A stretch of 14,200 nt of DNA from Oscillospiraceae bacterium (GTDB taxonomy: Bacteria; Bacillota; Clostridia; Oscillospirales; UBA929), in the NCBI GenBank assembly GCA_009777685.1, contig WRLJ01000017.1, positions 1 to 14,200 of the forward strand, in the 5' to 3' direction. How positions within the stretch are numbered: the first letter of the stretch is position 1; each line of letters starts with the position of its first letter. A program made the translations under genes and the position numbers. Below are positions 1 through 6,120 of this stretch, piece by piece. The notes beneath the pieces were generated by a model. It saw only the letters and a program-made list of their open reading frames with translations. It ran no database searches and was not told the origin of the DNA.

Positions 1-389
1 CGGCATTTCTTGGCCGGGTCCAGCTCGAACATTTCCAGCAGCCGCTCGCGCTTTTGCCGGTCGTGCTTCCCGCGCAGGCGCACAAACAGGTCGATGACCT
101 CGCCGCCGGTCAGATTGGGCCAGAGGTTGACGTCGCCGGGGACATAGGCGATGCGCTTGTGAATGTCCACCGCGTCGCGCCAGGCGTCCAGGCCGAACAC
201 GCGGGCCTTGCCCTCCGTGGCTTGCAGAATGCCCAGCAGGACGCGGATGGTGGTGGTCTTGCCCGCGCCGTTCGGGCCGATGTAGCCGAATACCTCCCCG
301 TTGGCGACCTGCAGGTCGATGCCGTCCAGCGCGGCGGCGCTGCCGAAGCGTTTTTTCAGTCCCGTGGTTTCCAGAGCGATGTTTGACAT
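1..389 (-). CDS. ABC-2 type transporter ATP-binding protein (partial, C-terminal part off the left edge)
   Basis: This is the nucleotide-binding subunit of an ABC transporter, and the first 129 residues are visible. The Walker A motif GPNGAGKT is at residues 38-45. It is followed by an ABC-2/DrrA-type segment (IAYVPGDVNLWPNLTGGE, about 80-97) that matches the Q-loop region of drug/antibiotic-exporter ATPases, although no Gln stands there. The signature motif and Walker B lie beyond the window. The ATG at 387-389 is chosen because AAGGAGG (397-403) precedes it by 7 nt. The gene begins 18 bp after the TetR-family gene on the same strand, so the two are very likely co-transcribed and repressor-controlled. 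The permease is presumably the next gene out of view. By family it powers export of a toxic compound or drug across the membrane; the substrate cannot be told. Confidence 0.9.
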   Translation of the reverse strand, partial: MSNIALETTGLKKRFGSAAALDGIDLQVANGEVFGYIGPNGAGKTTTIRVLLGILQATEGKARVFGLDAWRDAVDIHKRIAYVPGDVNLWPNLTGGEVIDLFVRLRGKHDRQKRERLLEMFELDPAKKC

Positions 390-407
390 GCCGTTTCCTC
401 CTTCAAA

Positions 408-1031
408 TTAAAGATATTCTTCCCGATAGAGATGCCGTTTCAGCATATCCATACAACGGAAAAAGTCGCCCGTGAACGCGTCGACGTCCTCAAGGCCGGC
501 GCTTCCCGTTTCCCGGATAAAGCCCTCGGAGGCCCAAATCAGGAACCGCAGAAGAAGCGCCGCGTCCACGCCCTCCCTGAACTTGCTCAAGGACACCTCA
601 TCCAGGGCCAGGCCGACGGAAAAGCCCTTTGCCATCTTCGTGAGCGTGCCGCTGATGTGCGCGACCTCCGGGTCCGTCTCCAGATACAGGGTTCTCAAAA
701 AATCCAGCATCCCGGGGTGCTTTCGCAGCACGGACATTTTGATCTCGGACGCCATGCGGATGCGCTCGAAAAAGTCCGCGGTGTCCATGCCGGGGCTTTG
801 TACGCCCGTCACCTCGCTGAGGATGCGGCGGCCGCACAAATCGGCCATGTACTCGTAGAGCCGCCGCTTGCAGCCGAACCAATAGAAAATCATGGCCTTG
901 GACACTCCGGCCGCGGCGGCGATGTCGGCGATCGACGCTTTTTTGTACCCGCTGTGCCCGAACACCGCCAGCGCGGCGTTGACGACGCCCTCCCGTTTCT
1001 CGCCGGGCAGTGCTTCAAAGCTCTCAAGCAT
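408..1031 (-). CDS. TetR/AcrR family transcriptional regulator
   Basis: A 207-residue one-component repressor of normal TetR length. The N-terminal helix-turn-helix is clear: residues about 15-60 include FGHSGYKKASIADIAAAAGV and SKAMIFYWFGCKRRLYEYM, the canonical TetR DNA-binding signature. The rest is an all-helical ligand-binding and dimerisation domain too divergent to suggest a ligand. I chose the ATG at 1029-1031 because GGGAGGG sits 7 nt upstream of it. An in-frame ATG at 1055 would start the protein 8 residues earlier but has no such site. The gene is followed after 18 bp by the ABC ATPase gene. Two palindromes overlapping its own promoter indicate autorepression, with the effector probably being a substrate of the exporter (inference from the family). 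Confidence 0.93.
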   Translation of the reverse strand: MLESFEALPGEKREGVVNAALAVFGHSGYKKASIADIAAAAGVSKAMIFYWFGCKRRLYEYMADLCGRRILSEVTGVQSPGMDTADFFERIRMASEIKMSVLRKHPGMLDFLRTLYLETDPEVAHISGTLTKMAKGFSVGLALDEVSLSKFREGVDAALLLRFLIWASEGFIRETGSAGLEDVDAFTGDFFRCMDMLKRHLYREEYL

Positions 1032-1060
1032 AAGGCATCCCTCCCTTTTGTACAAGCCGT

Positions 1061-1077
1061 TTGACCGAATCGGTTAA
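1061..1077. promoter_or_regulatory. TetR operator site 2 (over the transcription start)
   Basis: TTGACCGAATCGGTTAA differs from site 1 at one base. The centres lie 33 bp apart, close to three helical turns, so two dimers would bind the same DNA face. It covers the predicted start point near 1075. Confidence 0.78.
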
Positions 1078-1081
1078 TTGA

Positions 1082-1110
1082 ATTGTACCATGTTTGACCG
1101 AATCGGTCAA
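1082..1110 (-). promoter_or_regulatory. Sigma-A type promoter of the tetR-ABC operon
   Basis: On the minus strand TTGACC (1110-1105) and TACAAT (1087-1082) are separated by 17 bp. The expected start is near 1075, giving a leader of about 44 nt before the TetR ATG. The -35 box is embedded in the upstream operator palindrome. Confidence 0.8.
1094..1110. promoter_or_regulatory. TetR operator site 1 (perfect palindrome over the -35 box)
   Basis: TTGACCGAATCGGTCAA is a perfect 17-bp palindrome with a single central base, the usual size and symmetry of a TetR-family operator. It covers the -35 element of the operon's promoter. Confidence 0.82.
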
Positions 1111-1159
1111 TAGGCGGAGAAAAATTTTTTTTCGGGAGAATGGTCCTTGCAATGACGGT

Positions 1160-1267
1160 CGTAGGGGACGCGGCCCTCCGCGTCCCGCAAAACATCCCCA
1201 ACGCCCCCGGCGCGGGAAACGGCGGACGTTTTGGGAAACGGACGGACGCCATATATGGCGTCCCTAC
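1160..1267. repeat. CGTAGGG-hairpin pair, head to head
   Basis: The left unit starts CGTAGGG at 1160 and folds as GGGACGCGG / CCGCGTCCC. Its first 33 bp are identical to the unit at 9971. The right unit is inverted and ends in CCCTAC. Its core at 1244-1263 is a perfect 20-bp palindrome (GGACGCCATA / TATGGCGTCC). The composite resembles a short non-autonomous element bounded by GTAGGG/CCCTAC. This and the following elements fill the roughly 800-bp gene-free stretch 1112-1913. Confidence 0.75.
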
Positions 1268-1281
1268 AGGGCATGAAACCC

Positions 1282-1462
1282 CGTAGGGGCGGCAATCTGC
1301 CGCCCGTGTTTGCCCATGCGCCGCGTTTGCCTGGGCCGCACACGCCGTAGGGCGCGACGCCCCCGGCGCGCCGTGGGGTTTTCCGTGCGCCCGCACATTC
1401 AACCATACCCGAAATCATCCATCCATCGGTAAACCACGAGCGGCAGATTGCCGCCCCTACGG
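1282..1462. repeat. CGTAGGG-hairpin copies: inverted outer pair plus an internal copy
   Basis: The outer units at 1282-1306 and 1440-1462 are inverted copies of one hairpin, CGTAGGGGCGGCA / TGCCGCCC. Between them a third unit at 1346-1373 has a different stem, GGCGCG / CGCGCC. I see no supportable coding sequence inside; open frames here are chance products of GC-rich palindromes. Confidence 0.7.
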
Positions 1463-1463
1463 C

Positions 1464-1539
1464 CGTCATTGCGGGCTTGCCCCGCAATCCCTTGGGGAAT
1501 CGCGAATCTGGGGGATTGCGGGGCAAGCCCGCAATGACG
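1464..1539. repeat. Perfect 28-bp inverted repeat
   Basis: The arms at 1464-1491 and 1512-1539 are exact reverse complements around a 20-nt loop. The arm begins CGTCATTGCGGGCTTGCC. A fragment of it (GCAATGACG) also occurs just before the 1160 repeat. It could form a very stable hairpin in RNA or a cruciform in DNA. It carries no U-tract and is not an obvious terminator. Confidence 0.8.
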
Positions 1540-1570
1540 AAAATGGGCCTCCCTCACCGCACAAACCATT

Positions 1571-1598
1571 CGTAGGGCGCGATGCCTACATCGCGCCG
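1571..1598 (+). repeat. CGTAGGG-hairpin, single copy
   Basis: The CGTAGGG prefix is followed by the stem GGCGCGATG / CATCGCGCC with a loop of 4 bases (ccta in place of the ccca at 3124). It is almost identical to the copy at 3124-3151. Confidence 0.72.
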
Positions 1599-1732
1599 TA
1601 TTTTCCCATGTCCGCGCAAAAAAAGCCCCCCAACTCCAAAAACTCCTCACCAAATGCGGCAGGGGTTGTCCCGCCGCGTTTTACAAACGGCTGGCGGAAC
1701 ACCGCACGGCAAGGGGTTTCGGGCGGGATGGG

Positions 1733-1760
1733 ACTCCGTAAAGGTGTACCTTTATAGAGT
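1733..1760. repeat. AAAGGT-GT-ACCTTT palindrome, copy 1
   Basis: A 28-bp dyad: ACTC, TAAAGGT, central GT, ACCTTTA, GAGT. Its core is the reverse complement of that in copy 2 at 1861-1888, so the two form an inverted pair 128 bp apart. They flank an AT-richer block containing AGCACCTT (1803-1810) and AAGGTGCT (1838-1845). They may be operators or the ends of a small mobile element; the sequence does not decide. Confidence 0.65.
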
Positions 1761-1860
1761 TCTCCCTGTTTGTGGTCAGGGCAACCAGATTGTAACAAGT
1801 ATAGCACCTTTGGGGGTAAATGGCAACACTTTTTTTCAAGGTGCTTCTCGCCGAACTATC

Positions 1861-1888
1861 GCTCTGTAAAGGTACACCTTTATAGAGT
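1861..1888. repeat. AAAGGT-AC-ACCTTT palindrome, copy 2
   Basis: This is the partner of the 1733-1760 palindrome, ending 25 bp before the ATG of the secreted-protein gene. Its position in the leader or promoter region of that gene makes a regulatory role possible. I could not identify a convincing -35/-10 pair between the two copies. Confidence 0.62.
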
Positions 1889-1913
1889 GGTCTGAAAGGA
1901 TGGTTGATTCTAC

Positions 1914-2945
1914 ATGAAAAAGCGAATCCTATCCCTCGCACTGGCGGCAGCACTCATCCTCAGCATCGGCGTATTCGGCGCGGTAACGGCACAGGCGTTG
2001 GAAAAATCGGTTTTTGTAATGGAATGGGATGGACTCAAACTTGAAGTCTCAAATTATTATGGCGAGACAGACGAGTTTGAGATTCCGGGTATCGGCTTGA
2101 ACACGCTGTCGGTCTACTTGCTTGAAAGCGAAAATGAATGGGTAGAATCTACTATGACCTTCCCCGAATATTTCCTAGACGAGAAAATTGTTTCTTGGAC
2201 ATGGAATGAATGGTCCATGTTTGAAGTCGGATGGCAAGAAGGAAATCCTCTTTTTGGAACAGAGTTAACCGCCACTCGTTATTCTTCGAGGGGTGTCCGT
2301 TATCAGAGTCACAAATTTGAATTTGAAACAGAGCGCGATGATTGGGTTATTGAAGCATCGTATTGGACATGCTACATCGCGTTAACGCCCAGTATGGCGG
2401 ACGAATATTTGAATAAAGGCACATTCTCGTACTACTATGATGATGGTCCCGATGAAACTGGCGGCTGGTTTCCTCACGAGGTTGACATTGAAATCCCCGG
2501 TTTGCGTGAGATTATCCTAGCCGCAAGGGGCGGCACAGCGCCCATCGCCACGCCGTATCCGAACGTAGGCGTCACGCTGGACGGAGTGAAAATTCCTGTC
2601 GCGGTATTCGGGATCAACGGCAACATCTACCTAAAGTTGCGGGACCTCGCCGTCGCTCTGGACGTTCACGCCGAATGGGACGCTTCCGTCCCCGCCGTCC
2701 GTCTGGACAGCACCCGTCCCACCAATCTCACCCCATCGGCGGACCCTCTGCCGACTGACGATGTACCTGCCGCATCACGCCCCGACGTCAAGGTCTTCCT
2801 GAACGGCACGGAGATCAATGCCGCGGTGTTTGGCATTGACGGCAGCACGATTCTGGGTTTGGGTGATATTGCCCGCGCTTTGGACCTGAACCCCAACTGG
2901 GACGGGGAGACGTCTACGGCGGTGCTGACGCGGGCAGGTTCGTAG
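1914..2945 (+). CDS. Secreted protein of unknown function with C-terminal stalk (copper amine oxidase N-like) repeats
   Basis: A 343-residue exported protein. Residues 1-28 form a signal peptide (MKKR, hydrophobic core, probable cleavage after AQA). Residues about 29-205 are an unrecognised domain rich in aromatic and acidic residues (Trp 38, 76, 95, 97, 100, 107, 144, 151, 185), suggestive of a beta-rich extracellular fold. Residues about 213-265 and 290-338 are two repeats of the kind classed as copper amine oxidase N-terminal/stalk domains (TLDGVKIPVAVFGINGN then DLAVALDVHAEWD; FLNGTEINAAVFGIDGS then DIARALDLNPNWD). The same cassette ends the GH5-like protein at 10161-12119, and both finish in LTRAGS. 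The ribosome site AAAGGA (1895-1900) lies 13 nt from the ATG, a long spacing. The middle of the gene is visibly AT-richer than its 3' end, hinting at modular assembly. The middle domain's function is unknown. Confidence 0.85.
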   Translation: MKKRILSLALAAALILSIGVFGAVTAQALEKSVFVMEWDGLKLEVSNYYGETDEFEIPGIGLNTLSVYLLESENEWVESTMTFPEYFLDEKIVSWTWNEWSMFEVGWQEGNPLFGTELTATRYSSRGVRYQSHKFEFETERDDWVIEASYWTCYIALTPSMADEYLNKGTFSYYYDDGPDETGGWFPHEVDIEIPGLREIILAARGGTAPIATPYPNVGVTLDGVKIPVAVFGINGNIYLKLRDLAVALDVHAEWDASVPAVRLDSTRPTNLTPSADPLPTDDVPAASRPDVKVFLNGTEINAAVFGIDGSTILGLGDIARALDLNPNWDGETSTAVLTRAGS

Positions 2946-3103
2946 GGCGCGATGACCTCGGCGCGCCGGGGTTGCCGGTTTTGCATGTTGGGGAACATTC
3001 CACAACACACCATTTGCCCATTACACAACGCGCCGGGGAACCATTTCCCCAGGCGTGTGGGTCGGGGACATTTTGCGGGACGCCGAGGTCTGCGTCCCCT
3101 ACG
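2941..3103. repeat. CGTAGGG-hairpin pair downstream of the secreted-protein gene
   Basis: The plus copy starts CGTAGGGCGCG at 2941, and its TAG (2943-2945) is the stop codon of the preceding gene. The inverted copy (3053-3103) reads from 3103 as CGTAGGGGACGC. Over its last 31 bp it matches the 9971 copy (ending ATGTCCCCGACCCACACGC). The stems differ between copies but remain complementary. The 2946-3302 interval holds no gene that I can support. Confidence 0.72.
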
Positions 3104-3123
3104 GGGTTTTGTGCCCTGCCGTG

Positions 3124-3151
3124 CGTAGGGCGCGATGCCCACATCGCGCCG
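3124..3151 (+). repeat. CGTAGGG-hairpin, single copy
   Basis: The CGTAGGG prefix is followed by the stem GGCGCGATG / CATCGCGCC with loop CCCA. It is nearly identical to 1571-1598. Confidence 0.72.
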
Positions 3152-3198
3152 TGGTTTCCCGTTTTGCGCGGCGGGGCTGAACGGTTGTATCCTGTAGA

Positions 3199-3236
3199 AC
3201 GGCGGATTTCGATTTTGTCTGAAATCCGCCGTTTTT
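3199..3236 (+). terminator. Rho-independent terminator
   Basis: ACGGCGGATTTC (3199-3210) pairs perfectly with GAAATCCGCCGT (3221-3232) around a 10-nt loop, and a run of five Ts follows. It closes transcription from the 1914-2945 gene and insulates the uraA promoter, which starts 5 bp later. Confidence 0.88.
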
Positions 3237-3240
3237 GTAT

Positions 3241-3268
3241 TTGACTTTCATGCCGGGTATGTTATAAA
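3241..3268 (+). promoter_or_regulatory. Promoter of the uraA-upp operon
   Basis: TTGACT (3241-3246) and TATAAA (3263-3268) are separated by 16 bp. The expected start is near 3275, giving a leader of only about 28 nt. There is no room for a PyrR attenuator. Confidence 0.7.
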
Positions 3269-3302
3269 ATGAGATTCAACAATAATAAGGAGGACGCGCT
3301 TT

Positions 3303-4580
3303 ATGACCTTTTGGGACAAAAACGAGCTTCGGGACCCCAAAGTAGGGGCCGGAAAAACTGTCGTGCTGGGGCTGCAGCATACCTTCACCATGTTCGGCGC
3401 AACGATTCTGGTTCCTCTCCTCACCGGACTGGATATCTCGGTGGCCCTGTTCATGGCGGGCGCGGGAACCCTGCTGTTCCATCTCTTCACAAGGGGCGGC
3501 GTGCCCATCTTCCTCGGATCGTCCTTCGCGTTCATCGGCGCGATCATCGGCGCCGGCGCGGCGTACGGCCTGGAATACGCCCTCGGCGGCATCTTCGTGG
3601 CGGGACTGATTTATCTGCTGATGGCGGCGCTGGTCTATTTCCTCGGCGCGGAAAAAATCCTCAGCTTTTTCCCGCCCATCGTCACAGGCCCCGTGATCAT
3701 GGTCATCGGCCTGGGCCTGGCTCCCGTCGCCATTGACATGGCCAGCACGAACGGCGGCGGTGAGATCACCGGCACCGCGTGGCTTTTGGCCCTGATGAGC
3801 TTTATCGTCGTCGTCATCGTCAGCGTATTCTTCAAAGGATTTTCCAAGACCCTTCCCGTTTTGATCAGTCTGGCCTTCAGCTATGTCATCGCCGCCCTTC
3901 TCACCGTAACGGGCGTGGCGGAGTTGATAGACTTCACCCCCATCAGAGAGGCCGCCTGGTTCGGCCTTCCGCAGTTTGTTATGGCGAAGTTTGATCTCGG
4001 CGCCATCCTCCTGGTCGCTCCGGTCGCTATATGCACCATGGTCGAGCATATCGGCGACGTCATGGCGGTGGGCGCGATTACCAACCGCGATTTTGTCAAA
4101 AAGCCGGGCCTGCACCGCACCCTGCTCGGCGACGGCCTGGCCACCAGCCTTTCGGCGATGTTCGGCGGCCCCGCCAACACCACCTATTCCGAGAACACCG
4201 GCGTTTTGGCCCTGACCCGCCAGTTCAACCCGACCATCATGCGCATCGCGGCGGGCTTCGCCATCGTCCTCAGCCTCGTGCCCAAGCTGGGCGCGTTTAT
4301 CAACACCATCCCCGTGGCCATCGTCGGCGGTATCTCCATCGTCCTGTTCGGGATGATCGCCTCGGTCGGCGCGCGCACGCTGGTGGAAAACAAGGTGGAC
4401 TTCCAATCGGCGCGCAACCTGATCATCGCGGCGGTCATTCTGGTGCTGGGCATCGGCGGCGCGGCGGTGCCGTTCTCCGTCGGCTCGGTCGATTTCAACA
4501 TACACGGCATGGCGCTGGCCGCCATTGTCGGTATCCTGCTCAACCAAATCCTCCCGGGCAAACCGGAATACACAAAATAA
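3303..4580 (+). CDS. uraA: Uracil permease (NCS2/UraA family)
   Basis: A 425-residue polytopic membrane protein of the nucleobase:cation symporter-2 family, importing uracil with protons in characterised relatives. The N-terminus (LQHTFTMFGATILVPLLTGL) is the family hallmark. The two conserved substrate-site glutamates are present: Glu248 in MVEHIGD and Glu297 in NTTYSENTGVLALT, equivalent to E. coli UraA Glu241 and Glu290. Hydrophobic segments run along the whole length, consistent with the 14-helix fold. AAGGAGG at 3287-3293 is placed 9 nt before the ATG. upp follows after 17 bp, so import and phosphoribosylation are coupled in one operon. The neighbour supports uracil over xanthine/urate as substrate. 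Confidence 0.95.
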   Translation: MTFWDKNELRDPKVGAGKTVVLGLQHTFTMFGATILVPLLTGLDISVALFMAGAGTLLFHLFTRGGVPIFLGSSFAFIGAIIGAGAAYGLEYALGGIFVAGLIYLLMAALVYFLGAEKILSFFPPIVTGPVIMVIGLGLAPVAIDMASTNGGGEITGTAWLLALMSFIVVVIVSVFFKGFSKTLPVLISLAFSYVIAALLTVTGVAELIDFTPIREAAWFGLPQFVMAKFDLGAILLVAPVAICTMVEHIGDVMAVGAITNRDFVKKPGLHRTLLGDGLATSLSAMFGGPANTTYSENTGVLALTRQFNPTIMRIAAGFAIVLSLVPKLGAFINTIPVAIVGGISIVLFGMIASVGARTLVENKVDFQSARNLIIAAVILVLGIGGAAVPFSVGSVDFNIHGMALAAIVGILLNQILPGKPEYTK

Positions 4581-4597
4581 AATAAGGAGGCCGCCCC

Positions 4598-5224
4598 ATG
4601 CCGCTTACCTTACTCACCCATCCGCTCATCCAGCACAAGCTGACCATCCTGCGCGACAAGAACACCGGCGTCAAGGAGTTCCGCGAGATCGTGAGCGAAA
4701 TCGCCATGCTGATGTGCTATGAGGCCACGCGCGGCCTGCCGCTGGAGGAGGTCGAGGTCATCACGCCCGTCGCGCCGGCGCGCAGCAAGACCGTTGCCGG
4801 AAAGAAGCTGGCTCTTGTCCCTGTCCTGCGCGCGGGCCTGGGCATGGTGGAGGGGATGATTAACCTTGTCCCGTCCGCCAAGGTGGCGCACATCGGCCTG
4901 TACCGCGACCCTGAAACTCTCCAGCCGGTGGAGTATTACTGCAAGCTGCCGCCCGATATCATGGAGCGCGACTGCTTTGTCCTGGACCCCATGCTGGCGA
5001 CCGGCGGCACGGCCGCCGCCGCGGTGCAGTACCTGAAAGAGGCGGGGGCGCGTTCCATCAAGCTGCTGTGCATCCTCGCGGCGCCGCCGGGCGTGGACAA
5101 GCTCGGATACGAGCATCCCGACGTCGAGGTCATCACCTGCGCCGTTGACGGGCATCTCAACGAACACGGATACATCGTCCCCGGGCTGGGTGACGCGGGG
5201 GACAGGATATTCGGGACAAAATAA
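4598..5224 (+). CDS. upp: Uracil phosphoribosyltransferase
   Basis: A 208-residue cytosolic enzyme, full family length, converting uracil and PRPP to UMP and pyrophosphate in pyrimidine salvage. Visible hallmarks: the N-terminal HPLIQHKLTILRDKNT; residues about 66-86 with ARSKTVAGKKLALVPVLRAG; the PRPP-binding loop DPMLATGGTA at 130-139; and a C-terminal uracil-binding region GYIVPGLGDAGDR. The ribosome site AAGGAGG precedes the ATG by 9 nt. It sits 17 bp after uraA and 22 bp before the lipoprotein gene, all on one strand, as expected for an operon. Confidence 0.96.
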   Translation: MPLTLLTHPLIQHKLTILRDKNTGVKEFREIVSEIAMLMCYEATRGLPLEEVEVITPVAPARSKTVAGKKLALVPVLRAGLGMVEGMINLVPSAKVAHIGLYRDPETLQPVEYYCKLPPDIMERDCFVLDPMLATGGTAAAAVQYLKEAGARSIKLLCILAAPPGVDKLGYEHPDVEVITCAVDGHLNEHGYIVPGLGDAGDRIFGTK

Positions 5225-5246
5225 ACGGGCGGCCAGGAGGTATCCC

Positions 5247-6062
5247 ATGAAAAGGCGCTTGAACCGGAGGCTTATACCGGCGGGGGTGTGCGCGCTGCTG
5301 GCGCTGTGCTTCCTGACCGGCTGCTTCGGTTCTGGGAAATCACGCATTGGAGGCCGGGAGGAATACGGCCTGCTCTCCGACGGCGTGCTGCACGTCGCCC
5401 ACGCGGTCTACCCGCCCTTTGTGCAATGGAAAGACGAGGAAGAGACGGAACTGACGGGCTTTGACGTCGATTTGGCCGCCGCCCTGGCCGAGGCCCTGGG
5501 CGTAGAGGTCCGGGTTACCCCGGTTGCGCGGGACGAGCTTTTCGACGGTCTGGATGCCGATCAGTACGATTGTGTACTCTCTGCCGTGGCCGTCCATGAG
5601 GAGCGGGCCGCGCGCGTGGATTTCAGCGCGCCGTACTATGAATACCGGCAGGTCATCGTAATCCGGAGCGGCGCCTACCCCGTCGGCGGCCCGGAGGATC
5701 TGGACGGCCTGACGGTGGGCTATATGGAAGGCTCGTCTGAATCCGAGGATATCCTGAGCGGCTTGTCCTGCACCACCGTCCAATACGGGCCGATATACGA
5801 CGGTCTGGACGATTTGCGGCTGGGCCGCCTCGACGCCGTTGTATGCGCCGGCGCTCTGGCGGACGGGTATATGAGACGAAGGCCGAACGTGCTGGAAATC
5901 GCGTGGACCCGTCCCGCCGAGGAGGGCGGCGGACCCGAGCAGATTGCCGTCGCCGTCAAGCGGGGCAATACCAAGCTGGTGACCGCCGTCAACGACGCGC
6001 TGAGGCAGCTGTGGGAAGCGGAAACCCTCCCTGACATCCGCAGGAGATGGCTGGGGCGTTAA
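5247..6062 (+). CDS. Solute-binding lipoprotein, family 3 (amino-acid-type ABC receptor), orphan
   Basis: A 271-residue lipoprotein. Residues 1-26 are a lipoprotein signal with lipobox LTGC (lipidated Cys26). The mature part is a bacterial extracellular solute-binding protein family 3 domain: AHAVYPPF (51-58), LTGFDVDLAAALAEALGV (69-86) and HEERAARVDFSAPYYEY (117-133). Arg120, which binds the ligand carboxylate in amino-acid receptors, is kept. The Asp that binds the alpha-amine in HisJ-type proteins is replaced: RLDAVVCAGALA (194-205) has Ala201 there. No permease or ATPase gene is adjacent. It follows upp by 22 bp and looks co-transcribed with uracil salvage genes. The start is the ATG at 5247, preceded by AGGAGG at 5235-5240; the frame is open further upstream inside upp, but no start there fits. 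The ligand is unknown. Confidence 0.88.
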   Translation: MKRRLNRRLIPAGVCALLALCFLTGCFGSGKSRIGGREEYGLLSDGVLHVAHAVYPPFVQWKDEEETELTGFDVDLAAALAEALGVEVRVTPVARDELFDGLDADQYDCVLSAVAVHEERAARVDFSAPYYEYRQVIVIRSGAYPVGGPEDLDGLTVGYMEGSSESEDILSGLSCTTVQYGPIYDGLDDLRLGRLDAVVCAGALADGYMRRRPNVLEIAWTRPAEEGGGPEQIAVAVKRGNTKLVTAVNDALRQLWEAETLPDIRRRWLGR

Positions 6063-6078
6063 GTTACCCGCTGACAAA

Positions 6079-6120
6079 CAAGGGGCAGAAGAGGGAGATT
6101 CACTCCCGCTTCTGCCCTTG
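6079..6120. terminator. Hairpin between convergent operons, probable terminator
   Basis: CAAGGGGCAGAAG / CTTCTGCCCTTG with one bulged G, plus an inner GGGAG / CTCCC helix. It stands 16 bp after the lipoprotein gene, and the stop codon of the converging MazG-like gene (6100-6102) lies in its loop. U-tracts are poor; the minus strand has a partial one (TTGTTTGTC), so it may serve that strand better. Confidence 0.55.

Noticed and set aside
432..1064. 210-residue open frame antisense to the TetR gene
   Set aside because: No ribosome site or recognisable domain; the opposite strand has a full TetR protein with operator and promoter.
1160..1539. CRISPR array
   Set aside because: Repeats are palindromic units of unequal length in both orientations with irregular spacing and no uniform spacers.
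1107..1653. Several overlapping open frames on the minus strand (60-170 residues)
   Set aside because: They are built from the palindromic repeats and lack ribosome sites. Similar peptides would recur wherever the repeats occur.
3276..4547. 423-residue open frame antisense to uraA
   Set aside because: Composition is Asp/Gly/Arg/His-rich with no domain, and it mirrors the uraA codon structure. The plus-strand frame is a clear UraA with intact substrate residues.
5145..5246. Longer N-terminus for the lipoprotein, starting inside upp
   Set aside because: It would hide the lipoprotein signal behind 34 residues. The ATG at 5247 has AGGAGG upstream and gives a textbook signal and lipobox.
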